Shown here piece after piece: positions 1 through 9,269 of a DNA stretch of 64,000 bases (the stretch's first letter is position 1; each line of letters begins with the position of its first letter). Source of the DNA: Flavimaribacter sp024343425. Its GTDB lineage: Bacteria; Pseudomonadota; Alphaproteobacteria; Rhizobiales; Rhizobiaceae. Both the position numbers and the translations under genes were made by a program. The stretch is taken from assembly GCA_965227645.1 (NCBI GenBank), contig OZ245773.1:186001-250000 (forward strand), given 5' to 3'. The notes beneath the pieces were generated by a model. It did not search any database, was not told the DNA's origin, and saw only the letters and a list, made by a program, of their open reading frames with translations.

Positions 1-1
1 T

Positions 2-406
2 GTCGTCATTGGCCAGACGGGCCGCAACTTTGCGGCCGGCATGTCCGGCGGGGTCGCCTACGTGCTCGACGAGGACGGGGATTTCGAACAGCGCTGCAAC
101 ATGGCGATGGTCGAACTGGAACCGGTGCCCGAGGAGGACGATATCCTCGAGGAACTGCATCACCACGGCGGGGACCTGGCGCACAAGGGCCGCGTGGACG
201 TGACCGGCGACATGACGGGCCACGACCAGGAGCGTCTCTATCAGCTCATCGCCAACCACCTGCACTACACGGGGTCTGAACGGGCGAAGGAGATCCTCGA
301 CAACTGGGCCGACTATCGTTCGAAATTCCGCAAGGTCATGCCCGTAGAATACCGTCGTGCTCTGGAAGAGATGGAGCGTATGCGCATGGGCGTCGCCGCC
401 GAATAG
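2..406 (+). CDS. gltB: Glutamate synthase (NADPH) large subunit, C-terminal fragment
   Basis: This is the 3' end of the glutamate synthase alpha subunit. The full enzyme transfers the glutamine amide to 2-oxoglutarate and is about 1,500 residues; only the last 134 codons are in the window, read open from base 2. The fragment begins in the glycine-rich GXGXG domain (residues resembling TGRNFAAGMSGG followed by AYVLDEDG) and ends in the typical acidic tail with a conserved HHxGGD-like stretch and an ERMRMG end. The small subunit gene gltD starts 53 bases downstream on the same strand, so the two form the usual gltBD operon. Only the 5' part is missing, cut by the window edge. Confidence 0.95.
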   Translation, partial: VVIGQTGRNFAAGMSGGVAYVLDEDGDFEQRCNMAMVELEPVPEEDDILEELHHHGGDLAHKGRVDVTGDMTGHDQERLYQLIANHLHYTGSERAKEILDNWADYRSKFRKVMPVEYRRALEEMERMRMGVAAE

Positions 407-459
407 GCGGCCGCTCTTCGTCAACGGTTACAGTCTTTCAGTTCGCGCTAGGAAAAGTC

Positions 460-1914
460 ATGGGTAAAGTTACAGGATTTCTCGAGATCGACCGGCAGGT
501 CGCCAAGTATCAGCCGGCGTCCGACCGCATCCGCCACTTCCGGGAATTCACCATTCCGATGTCGGATTCGGAGGTCGCAAAGCAGTCGGCGCGTTGCATG
601 GATTGCGGCATTCCGTTCTGTCACGGCCCGACCGGATGTCCGATCCATAACCAGATTCCGGACTGGAACGACCTCGTCTATAATGGCGACTGGGAAGAGG
701 CGATCCGCAATCTGCATTCGACGAACAACTTTCCCGAGTTCACGGGCCGCATCTGCCCCGCCCCTTGCGAGGAGGCCTGCACGCTCAACCTCGAAGACAT
801 TCCGGTGGCGATCAAGACGGTGGAGCAGGCGCTGGCCGACAAGGCCTATGAAATGGGTTATGTCGTTCCGCGTCCGGCCGAGCGAAAGACCGGCAAGAGC
901 GTCGCCGTGATCGGCTCCGGTCCGGCTGGAATGGCCGCCGCCCAGCAACTGGCGCGCGCCGGCCACGACGTTCATGTCTATGAGCGGGAAAGCAGGCCCG
1001 GCGGTCTGATGCGCTACGGCATTCCGGACTTCAAGATGGAAAAGCATTTCATCGACCGGCGTGCCGAGCAGATGGAAGGCGAGGGCGTGACCTTCCATTG
1101 CAACGTCAATGTCGGCGTCGATGTGAAGGTCGACGAACTGCTCGAAAAATACGATGCGACGCTTTACTGCGGCGGTTCGGAAAAGCCGCGCGACGCGGGC
1201 ATTCCAGGCGGCGACTTGCAGGGCGTTCACGATGCGATGCCCTATCTCGTCCAGCAGAACAAGCGCGTGGCGCGGGAAAACATCGATTCCGTCGGCTGGC
1301 CGTCGGCGCCTATCCTTGCCGGCGCCAAGCATGTCGTGGTCGTCGGCGGCGGCGACACCGCGTCCGACTGCGTCGGCACGGCTTTCCGCCAGGGCGCGGT
1401 CAAGGTCACGCAGCTCGATATCCGTCCGCAGCCGCCCGCGAAGGAAGACAAGATGGCCGTGTGGCCCTATTGGGCGACCAAGATGCGCACCTCCTCGTCA
1501 CAGGCGGAAGGCGCGGTTCGTGAGTTCCAGGTCGGCACGATCGCCTTCGTCGGCGAAGACGGCGTCCTGACCGGTGTGAAGTGCTGCCAGGTGGACGAAA
1601 AGCGTCAGCCGGTCGCCGGCACCGAATTCATCATCAAGGCCGATCTGGCGTTCATCGCCATCGGTTTTCGGGGGCCATTCGACACCGGTGTGATCGCTGA
1701 TCTTGGCGACCGTCTGGATATCGGCGTCGACCGCCGGAATTCGACCTTCGTCACTGCGGACGACGTCACCTATGAAACCTCCGTCGAGGGACTTTGGACT
1801 GCGGGCGACATCCGCCGCGGTCAGTCGCTCGTCGTCTGGGCGATCCGCGAGGGGCGACAGGCCGCGCACGCGATCGACCTCAAGCTGATGGGTGAAACCA
1901 GCCTGCCGCGGTAG
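460..1914 (+). CDS. gltD: Glutamate synthase (NADPH) small subunit
   Basis: This 484-residue protein is the beta subunit of glutamate synthase. It oxidises NADPH on FAD and passes electrons to the large subunit. The N-terminal Fer4_20-type domain has cysteines at 46, 49, 54, 60, 99, 103 and 107 that match the 4Fe-4S ligands of the family. The FAD-binding GSGPAG motif lies at about 152-157 and a second dinucleotide-binding GGGDT motif at about 296-300. The length is normal. The ATG is preceded by AGGAAAAG at suitable spacing. It lies just downstream of gltB. An 885-base reverse-strand open frame over its 5' half is a mirror frame. Confidence 0.97.
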   Translation: MGKVTGFLEIDRQVAKYQPASDRIRHFREFTIPMSDSEVAKQSARCMDCGIPFCHGPTGCPIHNQIPDWNDLVYNGDWEEAIRNLHSTNNFPEFTGRICPAPCEEACTLNLEDIPVAIKTVEQALADKAYEMGYVVPRPAERKTGKSVAVIGSGPAGMAAAQQLARAGHDVHVYERESRPGGLMRYGIPDFKMEKHFIDRRAEQMEGEGVTFHCNVNVGVDVKVDELLEKYDATLYCGGSEKPRDAGIPGGDLQGVHDAMPYLVQQNKRVARENIDSVGWPSAPILAGAKHVVVVGGGDTASDCVGTAFRQGAVKVTQLDIRPQPPAKEDKMAVWPYWATKMRTSSSQAEGAVREFQVGTIAFVGEDGVLTGVKCCQVDEKRQPVAGTEFIIKADLAFIAIGFRGPFDTGVIADLGDRLDIGVDRRNSTFVTADDVTYETSVEGLWTAGDIRRGQSLVVWAIREGRQAAHAIDLKLMGETSLPR

Positions 1915-2019
1915 GAACGCGAAGCCGATCCGTCATTCACCGAAAATTCTCTTTTCCCGATTGCAATTGGAACCAATATACCCGTATTCGGAGGTGGGGA
2001 ATTTCTTAAGGGGGTTTTG

Positions 2020-2451
2020 ATGAATCGGCTTCTGCATATTTTTGTCTTTGTTCCGTTGATCCTGCTTTCCGCTTGTGCAACCGGGACGGTGGTTTCCAAA
2101 TCTCCGGAAGCGAAATCGCCTATTCCGTCCGGAAAATCGCGGATCGTCGTTTATCGAACCCAGATTGTTGGTATGGCGGTTCAACCATCGGTCAAAGTCG
2201 ATGGTCAGAAGACCGGTCTTTGTTCTCCAAACGGTCTGTTTTACGTTTATGTTACGCCGGGCGTTCATGAAGTCAGCGCGACCACGGAAACGACGGATAC
2301 GGCTACTGTCGAGACCAGGGCGGGACAGACCACCTACATAGAGTGCTCGGTGACAACAGGCATATTTGTCGGCCGGCCGAGCATAATTGAAGTCACTGAA
2401 AGTCGCGCCAGGCCGAAGATCAGCGGCCTGTCCTTCACGGGCCAATACTGA
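2020..2451 (+). CDS. Small lipoprotein, DUF2846-like
   Basis: A 143-residue predicted lipoprotein of unknown function. A hydrophobic signal segment ends in the lipobox LLSAC, so Cys-19 is the likely lipidated residue. The mature part resembles the DUF2846 family: a short beta-rich domain with a motif like IVVYRTQIVG, a glycine near a turn (VTPGVHEV) and a second strand pair. The ATG at 2020 is chosen over an in-frame TTG one codon earlier because TAAGGGGG sits about 6 bases upstream of it. It is alone between gltD and a convergent gene. The family call rests on pattern only. Confidence 0.7.
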   Translation: MNRLLHIFVFVPLILLSACATGTVVSKSPEAKSPIPSGKSRIVVYRTQIVGMAVQPSVKVDGQKTGLCSPNGLFYVYVTPGVHEVSATTETTDTATVETRAGQTTYIECSVTTGIFVGRPSIIEVTESRARPKISGLSFTGQY

Positions 2452-2488
2452 TTACAAACGCCGGTAGCGTTCCGGAATCGCCGGCAAG

Positions 2489-3682
2489 TTACTGGCTGGA
2501 CGATCCACCGTCGCCCGACCATCGGAAATCGTCGGCGCGTCCGGCGGGCGCGGCTGCGGGCAGGCCCTTCAGGACCAGTTCCTCGCGCACGGTCGGGGTT
2601 TCGTATTCGGCTGCGAGGTCGTCGGCGCTGCCCAGAAGAGTCGATCCACCGTCCAGCATCGGATCGATCAGCGCAATCGGCGGGGTGCGTATGATCTGGT
2701 CCGTATGCAGGCCGGACAGCAGCAATTCGGGGAAATTGTCGCCCTGGAGCCGCTCCACATCCTCGCCGGCGGCGCTGCCGAGAAGTTTTCGCAACGGCTT
2801 TTCGGTATAGAAGGCGAGCTTGCGACGACCGGCCCGCGTCATGCGGATGCCGTCCGAAGTCCGCAGCCGGACCTGCTGGCCCTTGATGTCAGACCCGGTG
2901 AAAACGAACTGACCGTTCTCGTTGACGAATCCCTCCCAGATATCAACGAATTCACCGCCTGTCTCGGCGACAACCGTTCGCGTCATGTCGTTGATGGCCG
3001 CCATATCAGCGGACATCGACGACGATTTGTATGAGGGAGATCCGACCCAGATCAGGGGCAGATTGCGGTCGCGGATGATTTGCGAGATTTCGCCAATGCG
3101 TTTCGAATATTCGTTGACCCAGCTTTCCGAGCGCACCGCGAGCCTTCCTTCCGGAAGTCGCAATTCCTGGCGGTCGTTCGATCCGATCATGACGATGACG
3201 ATCGTCGGCTGATGTTCGTCGAGAAAGCCGGGCAGATTTTCCGACCAGTCAAAATAGTCGTCCCGCACCAGGCCAGAGGACCCGCTGGTTTCCTCCAGAA
3301 CGCGAACGCCCGGTGATTGCGCGAAAGCGACCTTCAGTCCGTCATAGAGGCCCTTCGCCATGAAATCCCCGACCACGAGGATCTTGCGCGCATTATCCAG
3401 TTTCTCGACGGTTTCCACGGCTGGCGCGGCTGTTCCGCCGGATGTGGAGCGTCGGACGTTGCGCTGCCGCGGCTGGGCCCGCCGCGGCTGCTCGTAGGCG
3501 GGCTGACGGCTGGTCTTGCGTCTGAGAAGCCTGCGTGGACCAAAAAGGAAATCAATGACCGTGCGCCGCTTGGTCTCTTCCTGCGCCTGCGCGGGCTGCG
3601 ACGGAACGACGACAATCGCCGCCGACAGCGGCGCAATGGCGACGATCAGGCACAACAATGATCTCGTAAGGAACATGCGCAT
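2489..3682 (-). CDS. DUF459 family periplasmic protein, SGNH fold with altered catalytic residues
   Basis: A 397-residue secreted protein with a signal peptide (about 1-34), an Arg/Gln-rich linker (about 36-85) and a DUF459/SGNH-hydrolase domain from about 98 to 300. The fold markers are visible: block I reads VVGDF (104-107 region) and block III reads GSND (167-170). However, the serine of the canonical GDS is phenylalanine here (F107), and the DxxH block reads DGIR (277-280), so the catalytic histidine is arginine. It may be a non-catalytic member. The start is supported by GGAG 8 bases upstream. The next gene upstream on the same strand, the lytic transglycosylase, ends 51 bases before this start, so the pair may be co-transcribed. 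Confidence 0.8.
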   Translation of the reverse strand: MRMFLTRSLLCLIVAIAPLSAAIVVVPSQPAQAQEETKRRTVIDFLFGPRRLLRRKTSRQPAYEQPRRAQPRQRNVRRSTSGGTAAPAVETVEKLDNARKILVVGDFMAKGLYDGLKVAFAQSPGVRVLEETSGSSGLVRDDYFDWSENLPGFLDEHQPTIVIVMIGSNDRQELRLPEGRLAVRSESWVNEYSKRIGEISQIIRDRNLPLIWVGSPSYKSSSMSADMAAINDMTRTVVAETGGEFVDIWEGFVNENGQFVFTGSDIKGQQVRLRTSDGIRMTRAGRRKLAFYTEKPLRKLLGSAAGEDVERLQGDNFPELLLSGLHTDQIIRTPPIALIDPMLDGGSTLLGSADDLAAEYETPTVREELVLKGLPAAAPAGRADDFRWSGDGGSSSQ

Positions 3683-3733
3683 GGGTCAAACTCCACGGGA
3701 ACTGCTTCCCGGACCCTTTGTTTACTTTTCGGT

Positions 3734-4957
3734 TCAGCGCCGCAGCGTCTTCAGCAAATTCTGCGATGGAACACCGTCTGCGGTCAAGCCCAGCCTGGAC
3801 TGATAGTCCTTGATGGCCTGCTGGGAGCCGGATCCGATATTGCCGTCGATCTCGCCGTCATAATAGCCGAGCTTCTTCAGATGAACCTGGATCTCCCGCC
3901 TCTCATCCATCGACAGCGCGCCTTTTGGCGGCTGCCAGTGCTGCTTCAGGCCATCATAGCCTGCAATGCGGTCTGCGAGCAGTCCTACGCCAAGCGCATA
4001 GGAGTCCGAGTTGTTGTAGGTCTTGATGATGAAGAAATTCCGGATCATGAGAAAAGCGGGACCACTGGTTCCGGCCGGCATCTTCAGCACGGCGTTTTCG
4101 CCGGGGCGGGGAAAGGGTCTTCCGTCGGGTCGCTTGAAGCCGAGTTTCGCCCACTGCGCCAGCGTGCGCTGGCTCCCTTCATATTTGCTTGCGCCGCGCG
4201 GCGCCTGGACCTCGTAGCCCCAGGTCAGTCCGGTCCGCCACCCGTTTTTCTTCAGGAGGTTGGCGGCTGTCGCCAGGGCGTCCGGCACCGAGTTCCAGAT
4301 GTCGCGCCGGCCGTCGCCGTCGAAATCCACCGCAAAGGCTTGGTAGCTCGTCGGAATGAACTGGGTGTGGCCCATCGCGCCGGCCCAGGAGCCGGAGAGG
4401 TGCTCGCGCCGGATGTCTCCGGATTGCAGGATCTTCAGGGCGGCGATCAACTGGCTGCGGGCGAATTTGGCGCGTTTAGGATCAGCGTAGGCGAGCGTTG
4501 CGAGCGCTCTTGGCACATAGTGCAGGCGTTCGGGATAATTGAAGACGTTGCCGTAGCTCGATTCCATCGACCAGATGGCCATCAGCACGGACCGGTCGAC
4601 CCCGTAGCGCCTTTCAATCTCCGAGAGAGTCCGGTTGTATTTGCGGGCGAAGGCCTGCCCGTTGCGAACGCTTTCATCATGAACGCGCGAATCGATGTAG
4701 CTCCAGGCGTCCTGCTTGAATTCCGGCTGATAGCGGGCTTTGCGGAGGACTTCCGGGTCCGGCGTCGTAACGCCGGCAAAGGCCCGGTCATATGTCTTCT
4801 TGCTGATTCCGGATTTCGCAGCCACGGGATAGAAGTCCCGTATCCAGCGCTGAAAACCGGCGTCCGCCCTGGCGATGTCGGGCGCAAGCAGCAGGACGAT
4901 CGCGCACAGGATCAGGGCGAGTTGGGGGATTGTCCGTTTCCGAATCGTCATCGACAT
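3734..4957 (-). CDS. Lytic murein transglycosylase, MltB family, with peptidoglycan-binding domain
   Basis: A 407-residue exported protein predicted to cleave the MurNAc-GlcNAc bond of peptidoglycan, giving 1,6-anhydro products. There is a signal peptide (about 1-31), an SLT_2/MltB catalytic domain (about 33-330) and a C-terminal peptidoglycan-binding type 1 domain (about 345-405, with KKLGYYDGEIDG and LGLTADG). The catalytic glutamate is probably E132 in the MESSYG motif, and the downstream GAMGHTQFIPTSY stretch is typical of the family. The absence of a lipobox suggests a soluble periplasmic form. The divergent neighbour is galU. Confidence 0.93.
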   Translation of the reverse strand: MSMTIRKRTIPQLALILCAIVLLLAPDIARADAGFQRWIRDFYPVAAKSGISKKTYDRAFAGVTTPDPEVLRKARYQPEFKQDAWSYIDSRVHDESVRNGQAFARKYNRTLSEIERRYGVDRSVLMAIWSMESSYGNVFNYPERLHYVPRALATLAYADPKRAKFARSQLIAALKILQSGDIRREHLSGSWAGAMGHTQFIPTSYQAFAVDFDGDGRRDIWNSVPDALATAANLLKKNGWRTGLTWGYEVQAPRGASKYEGSQRTLAQWAKLGFKRPDGRPFPRPGENAVLKMPAGTSGPAFLMIRNFFIIKTYNNSDSYALGVGLLADRIAGYDGLKQHWQPPKGALSMDERREIQVHLKKLGYYDGEIDGNIGSGSQQAIKDYQSRLGLTADGVPSQNLLKTLRR

Positions 4958-5102
4958 GGTGAATTCCGCTTGAACTTTCCTTGTTCCCTAGTGCGTCCGG
5001 AAGGCGTAATCATGGCGCTCTTCCGCGCATTGACCCCCTACAATATGTATCACGAATCAATAAATTTTTAACCATGCGCCCGGCGGCGGTGTGGATTAGC
5101 GG

Positions 5103-5130
5103 TTGAAACGTTGCGTCGGTGACTTATTAA
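5103..5130 (+). promoter_or_regulatory. Candidate sigma-70 promoter of galU
   Basis: TTGAAA at 5103-5108 and TATTAA at 5125-5130 are separated by 16 bases. Transcription would start near 5137, about 29 bases before the galU ATG. This is a pattern match only; no other good -35/-10 pair is seen nearer the gene. Confidence 0.4.
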
Positions 5131-5165
5131 AATGGTCTGAAAGAGTTTGAATGAAAGGTGGCGAC

Positions 5166-6053
5166 ATGGCTGAACAAAAAAAGGTGAGGAAAGCGGTTTT
5201 CCCGGTGGCGGGTCTGGGAACGCGCTTTCTTCCGGCGACCAAGGCGATCCCGAAAGAGATGCTGACAGTCGTCGACAAGCCGGTCATCCAGTATGTGGTC
5301 GACGAGGCGCGCGCCGCCGGCATCGAGCATTTCATTTTCGTGACCGGCCGCAACAAGGCGGTTATCGAAGACCATTTCGATATCCAGGTCGAACTTTACA
5401 ACACACTCCGCGATCGCGGGAAGCTGGACGAACTGGATCACCTTCAGGAATTGCAGCCGCAGGCGGGCCAGACCAGCTTCACCCGCCAGCAGGAGCCGCT
5501 CGGGCTTGGTCACGCGGTCTGGTGCGCCCGCGAACTTGTGGGCGACGAACCTTTCGCGCTGCTTCTTCCCGACATGGTCATGCAGGACAGGAAAGGCTGC
5601 CTGACCGGGATGATTGAGCTTTATGGGAAGGTCGGCGGCAATGTCGTCTCCGTCGAGGAAGTTCCGGAAGAGGAAACTCATCGCTACGGGATCGTCGGCA
5701 TTGGTGATGAAATCTCGGACGAAGGGTTCCGCATTACATCCATGGTCGAGAAGCCCACGCCGGGCACAGCGCCGTCAAATTGGTTCATCAACGGCCGATA
5801 CATCCTGCAGCCGGAAATATTTTCCATCCTCGAGCGGCAGGAGCGGGGCGCAGGCAATGAAATCCAGTTGACCGACGCCATGCTTAGTCTCGCGAAAGAC
5901 CAGCAGTTTGCCGGCTACAAATTCCAGGGCAACACATACGACTGCGGCTCCAAGGAAGGCTTCATCAGGGCCAATGTCTCCTTTGCGCTGCTGCGTGAAG
6001 ACATTCGCAACAAGGTCGAGGGCGATATACGCCGGATGATCGCAGAGCTCTAG
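5166..6053 (+). CDS. galU: UTP-glucose-1-phosphate uridylyltransferase
   Basis: Makes UDP-glucose from UTP and glucose-1-phosphate, the precursor for exopolysaccharide, LPS and (through SqdB) sulfolipid. The 295-residue product has the nucleotidyl-transferase signature near its N terminus (FPVAGLGTRFLPATKAIPKE), the KPVIQYVVDEA stretch and the conserved EKP and GRY(I/V)L motifs further on. I chose the ATG at 5166 rather than the in-frame ATG at 5151 because AAAGGTGG lies 5-12 bases upstream of it and the protein then starts at the family's usual point (MAEQKKVRKAVFP). It converges with the barrel gene 10 bases downstream. Confidence 0.95.
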   Translation: MAEQKKVRKAVFPVAGLGTRFLPATKAIPKEMLTVVDKPVIQYVVDEARAAGIEHFIFVTGRNKAVIEDHFDIQVELYNTLRDRGKLDELDHLQELQPQAGQTSFTRQQEPLGLGHAVWCARELVGDEPFALLLPDMVMQDRKGCLTGMIELYGKVGGNVVSVEEVPEEETHRYGIVGIGDEISDEGFRITSMVEKPTPGTAPSNWFINGRYILQPEIFSILERQERGAGNEIQLTDAMLSLAKDQQFAGYKFQGNTYDCGSKEGFIRANVSFALLREDIRNKVEGDIRRMIAEL

Positions 6054-6063
6054 CGCGGTTGCG

Positions 6064-7572
6064 TCAGCGCTGGAATTTCATGCCAAGGCCGACATAGATG
6101 TCGTCATTGTCGGTGTCTTCAGACAGGGTCTTTTCGTAACTGACATCTCCGTCGACGCCGACATTGCGGTTCAGCCACCAGGTGAATCCGGCTCCGGCCA
6201 CAATGACGGTTTCGTCCGGCAGGTCGCCGTAATAGCGCCGCCATCCCAGCTGTCCGTTCAGCCTTGTGATGAAGTTCTCGCGCACCTTGCGGGTGATGTC
6301 GGCCGAGGCGGAGTAGTAGACGGATCCTGACACGTCGGCCGTCGTCGAATCCTCGATGCTTGAGTTCAGCCCCAGCCTGATGACCGTGTCCCGTTCGGGC
6401 GACCAGTTGGCGTAGCCGGAAATCGACAATGCCCCGATCGGGTCCAGCCTCGGATCTTCGTAGTTGCGCTGCATGTACCCGGCCGCAATCTCTCCGTTCC
6501 ATTTCTCGCCGCGATCGAAGACCGCGCCGGCCCTGAGCGCAAAGCCTTTGGACGATCGTCGGTAGCCGTTCGCGTCCTCGGGTTCGTCATAATCGATGAG
6601 TGTCCCCTCGACCTCCGCAAAGGGCCGCAGCACGGCGCCGTTGTCGGCGCCTGCGCGCAGCGCCATCCGGTAGCTGTTGTTGTCGCGATCTGACTGGGAA
6701 AGTTCTTCGCCGTCGTCGAGTTCGACGTCTCCATATGTCGAGCGCATGGCGGTAAAGGCTGCGCGACCTCTCCAGGATCCGAAAGAGTGCTCAATTCCGG
6801 CGCGGCCCTCGAAGGAGTGGACGTCCGATTGCGCGACTGCGTTCTCAACCGAATTGGCGTCGGTCTGGTCCTCGCGTCTGAAATCGTAGCCGAAGAAGAG
6901 ATTGGCTGTCGTCGTCGAGGAAATGTCCAGCCGCAACTCGGCGTCCACAGACGTGCTCGGATCTTCCGGACCGTCGCCCGAGAGCGTTATGTCTATGACC
7001 TGCTGCCCGGAAATCTTCAACTGGTGGCGCGACCAGTCGGACTCCAGTTCCGCGGCCAGGGTCGTCCTGCTGAGGCTGCGCGCCGTCTTCGCCTCTCCGT
7101 CGAGTACGGATTCATGGCCCAATTGCTGTGTGAGGGTCGGCCGGAGAATGAAGGTTCCAATTCGCATGCCGACGGCCGCGTAGGGATCCGGGTCCGGTTT
7201 GCGCACGACGGTGTCGACGGTCGGCTGGGTGGGGTTGTCGCGGCCAAACCATTGCGCCGGTCCGGTTCTCTGAACCGCCTCGACGGCGCCGGTTGTCGTA
7301 TCGTCGAGTTCGGCCGATGTATCGCCGGCGTCGCCGTCTTCCGCCTCCTGCTCCTCGTTCGCCTGCTCTTCTTCGTCCACGGCGACGCGTTCGGCGCGGC
7401 GGCGCTCGGCGCCGGTGCGGCCGTCATACTCGATCACTCCCCTGAGAAGCTGGTCTGTGTCGTCGGCCTGCTGCGCTGAAACAGGGTGCGCTGTGACAAG
7501 GACAGACAACGCCACGGCCGGCGACAGGGCCGCCAGCCTCCCGGTCCAGAAAACGCACAATTTGGCAACCAT
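6064..7572 (-). CDS. Outer-membrane beta-barrel protein with acidic N-terminal region
   Basis: A 502-residue exported protein, probably an outer-membrane barrel of the BBP2-like group found in rhizobia. A signal peptide (about 1-33, ending AQQ) is followed by a charged segment rich in Glu/Asp (about 60-95), then about 350 residues of alternating polar/hydrophobic strands with frequent aromatic residues (for example YWSPERD-like turns and GYANWSPERD). It ends in GLGMKFQR, close to the usual C-terminal aromatic barrel signature. No ligand can be assigned. It converges with galU and is followed by the nfeD gene upstream. Confidence 0.75.
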   Translation of the reverse strand: MVAKLCVFWTGRLAALSPAVALSVLVTAHPVSAQQADDTDQLLRGVIEYDGRTGAERRRAERVAVDEEEQANEEQEAEDGDAGDTSAELDDTTTGAVEAVQRTGPAQWFGRDNPTQPTVDTVVRKPDPDPYAAVGMRIGTFILRPTLTQQLGHESVLDGEAKTARSLSRTTLAAELESDWSRHQLKISGQQVIDITLSGDGPEDPSTSVDAELRLDISSTTTANLFFGYDFRREDQTDANSVENAVAQSDVHSFEGRAGIEHSFGSWRGRAAFTAMRSTYGDVELDDGEELSQSDRDNNSYRMALRAGADNGAVLRPFAEVEGTLIDYDEPEDANGYRRSSKGFALRAGAVFDRGEKWNGEIAAGYMQRNYEDPRLDPIGALSISGYANWSPERDTVIRLGLNSSIEDSTTADVSGSVYYSASADITRKVRENFITRLNGQLGWRRYYGDLPDETVIVAGAGFTWWLNRNVGVDGDVSYEKTLSEDTDNDDIYVGLGMKFQR

Positions 7573-7650
7573 TTACGGCCCGAAACAAGGGGAACAAATC
7601 TTCCCAAACCGTAAAGCTTTGTGGTTAAGGCTTCCTTACGGAACGACACA

Positions 7651-8130
7651 TCATGCCGGTGCGGATATCTCGCTCACCGGTTCGACCTTCAGCGTGTTGC
7701 CGGTGCTGGAGACGATCCGGACGCGACTTCCCACCGGCAGATCCGGGCCGTTGACGACCCAGGTCGTGTCGTCGACATGAATGCGGCCGCGGCCTTCGTG
7801 GATCGGCGCCTTCAGCGTTGCGGTTCGGCCGATCAGGCTCGCGCCGCGCTGGTTGAGCAGCGGCTCGTCGGATACGCCGTCCTGCCCCCCGATCATGCGC
7901 CGCCCGATCAGCGCCGATATTACGGCCAGAACCGCGAAGATGATCACCTGCATCTGCCAGATCCAGTAGGATTCGGTCCACAGCATCAGCGACAGGCTGC
8001 CCACGATAATGGCTGCGATGCCGAACCACATCAGGAAAATTCCCGGAATGACGACTTCCATCGCCAGCAGCAGGAGTCCGATGACCCACCATGTCCACGG
8101 GCCGAGTTGCGTCCCGATCCAGTCAAACAT
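7651..8130 (-). CDS. NfeD family membrane protein
   Basis: A 159-residue short-form NfeD protein with two to three membrane segments (about 10-27, 28-51 and 59-80) and a C-terminal OB-fold domain (about 95-152, with GRTATLKAPI and GSRVRIVSS). Short NfeD proteins work with SPFH proteins in membrane microdomain organisation or quality control. The SPFH gene lies immediately upstream with only 2 bases between its stop and this start, so the two are one operon and probably one complex. Confidence 0.92.
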   Translation of the reverse strand: MFDWIGTQLGPWTWWVIGLLLLAMEVVIPGIFLMWFGIAAIIVGSLSLMLWTESYWIWQMQVIIFAVLAVISALIGRRMIGGQDGVSDEPLLNQRGASLIGRTATLKAPIHEGRGRIHVDDTTWVVNGPDLPVGSRVRIVSSTGNTLKVEPVSEISAPA

Positions 8131-8132
8131 CG

Positions 8133-9122
8133 TCAGTCCGCCCGTTGACCGGCAGGGGGCACGGAACGCCGCGTCGAGGCGGCTGCTCCGGCGGGCCCGT
8201 CGGCGAAGACTTCCTTCGCGATTGCGCCGATGCCGCCCAGGGATCCGATGAGAGACGACGCTTCCATTGGCATGAGGACAATCTTCTGGTTGTTGGCCGT
8301 GCCGATCGAGGCCAGCGCCTCGGTGTATTTCTGCGCGACGAAGTAGTTGATGGCCTGAACGTCGCCCTGGGCGATGGCTTCGGAAACGGAGCGGGTGGCG
8401 GCGGCTTCCGCTTCGGCGAGCCGCTCGCGGGCTTCGGCTTCGCGGAACGCCGCCTCGCGCGTGCCCTCGGCCTGAAGGATGGCGGCCTGCTTGGCGCCTT
8501 CCGCGCGCAGGATCTGGGCGTTGCGGGCGCCTTCGGCCTCCAGCACTTCGGCGCGCTTTTCGCGTTCCGCCTTCATTTGCCGGGCCATGGCGTCGACGAG
8601 GTCGGTCGGCGGATTGATGTCCTTGATCTCGACACGGGTGATCTTGATGCCCCAGGGGCTTGCCGCCTCGTCGACGACCGTCAGCAGTCGCTCGTTGATG
8701 GCGTCGCGGTTGGACAGCAATTCGTCCAGATCCATCGATCCCATGACCGAGCGAATATTGGTCATCGTCAGGTTCAGAATGGCGTATTCAAGCTCCCGGA
8801 CCTGATAAGCGGCCTGGGGGGCGTTGAGCACCTGGTAAAAGGCGACGGCGTCCGCGCCGACGCTGGCGTTGTCGCGGGTGATGACTTCCTGGGTCGGAAC
8901 GTCGAGAACCTGCTCCATCATGTTCATGCGCGCGCCGATCCTGTCGATGAACGGCACAATCAGGTTCAGGCCCGGGGTAAGCGTGCGGGTATACCGGCCA
9001 AAGCGCTCAACAGTGTAATTATAACCCTGAGAGACCGTCTTGACGCTTGCGTAGAGAACGAGAAGCACGAGAACAAGAAAGACGATTACGGCGATATCAA
9101 AGCCGCTCAGGGGTGGTAGCAT
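8133..9122 (-). CDS. SPFH/Band 7 domain protein (stomatin-like, QmcA type)
   Basis: A 329-residue membrane-anchored SPFH protein. It has one N-terminal transmembrane segment (about 8-27), a Band 7 domain (about 30-180, with ERFGRYTRTLTPGLN) and a long Ala/Glu-rich coiled coil (about 185-245) built from repeated AEG(A/T)..A.L units. The family forms large membrane scaffolds. Its partner nfeD is 2 bases downstream. The start MLPPLSGFDI fits the family's usual N terminus. Confidence 0.93.
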   Translation of the reverse strand: MLPPLSGFDIAVIVFLVLVLLVLYASVKTVSQGYNYTVERFGRYTRTLTPGLNLIVPFIDRIGARMNMMEQVLDVPTQEVITRDNASVGADAVAFYQVLNAPQAAYQVRELEYAILNLTMTNIRSVMGSMDLDELLSNRDAINERLLTVVDEAASPWGIKITRVEIKDINPPTDLVDAMARQMKAEREKRAEVLEAEGARNAQILRAEGAKQAAILQAEGTREAAFREAEARERLAEAEAAATRSVSEAIAQGDVQAINYFVAQKYTEALASIGTANNQKIVLMPMEASSLIGSLGGIGAIAKEVFADGPAGAAASTRRSVPPAGQRAD

Positions 9123-9269
9123 GTCAAAATCCTCCGTTGCGCGCGGGCCAATGGAGGCCTAAGCGACGACTGATGGTCACGAAATGTGTTTAACCGACAT
9201 ACCTTAAAGATGGGTAATGCAAGGGATGGTTACAATATGATGTTCATCGATATTTTCAGTTGAATAATA

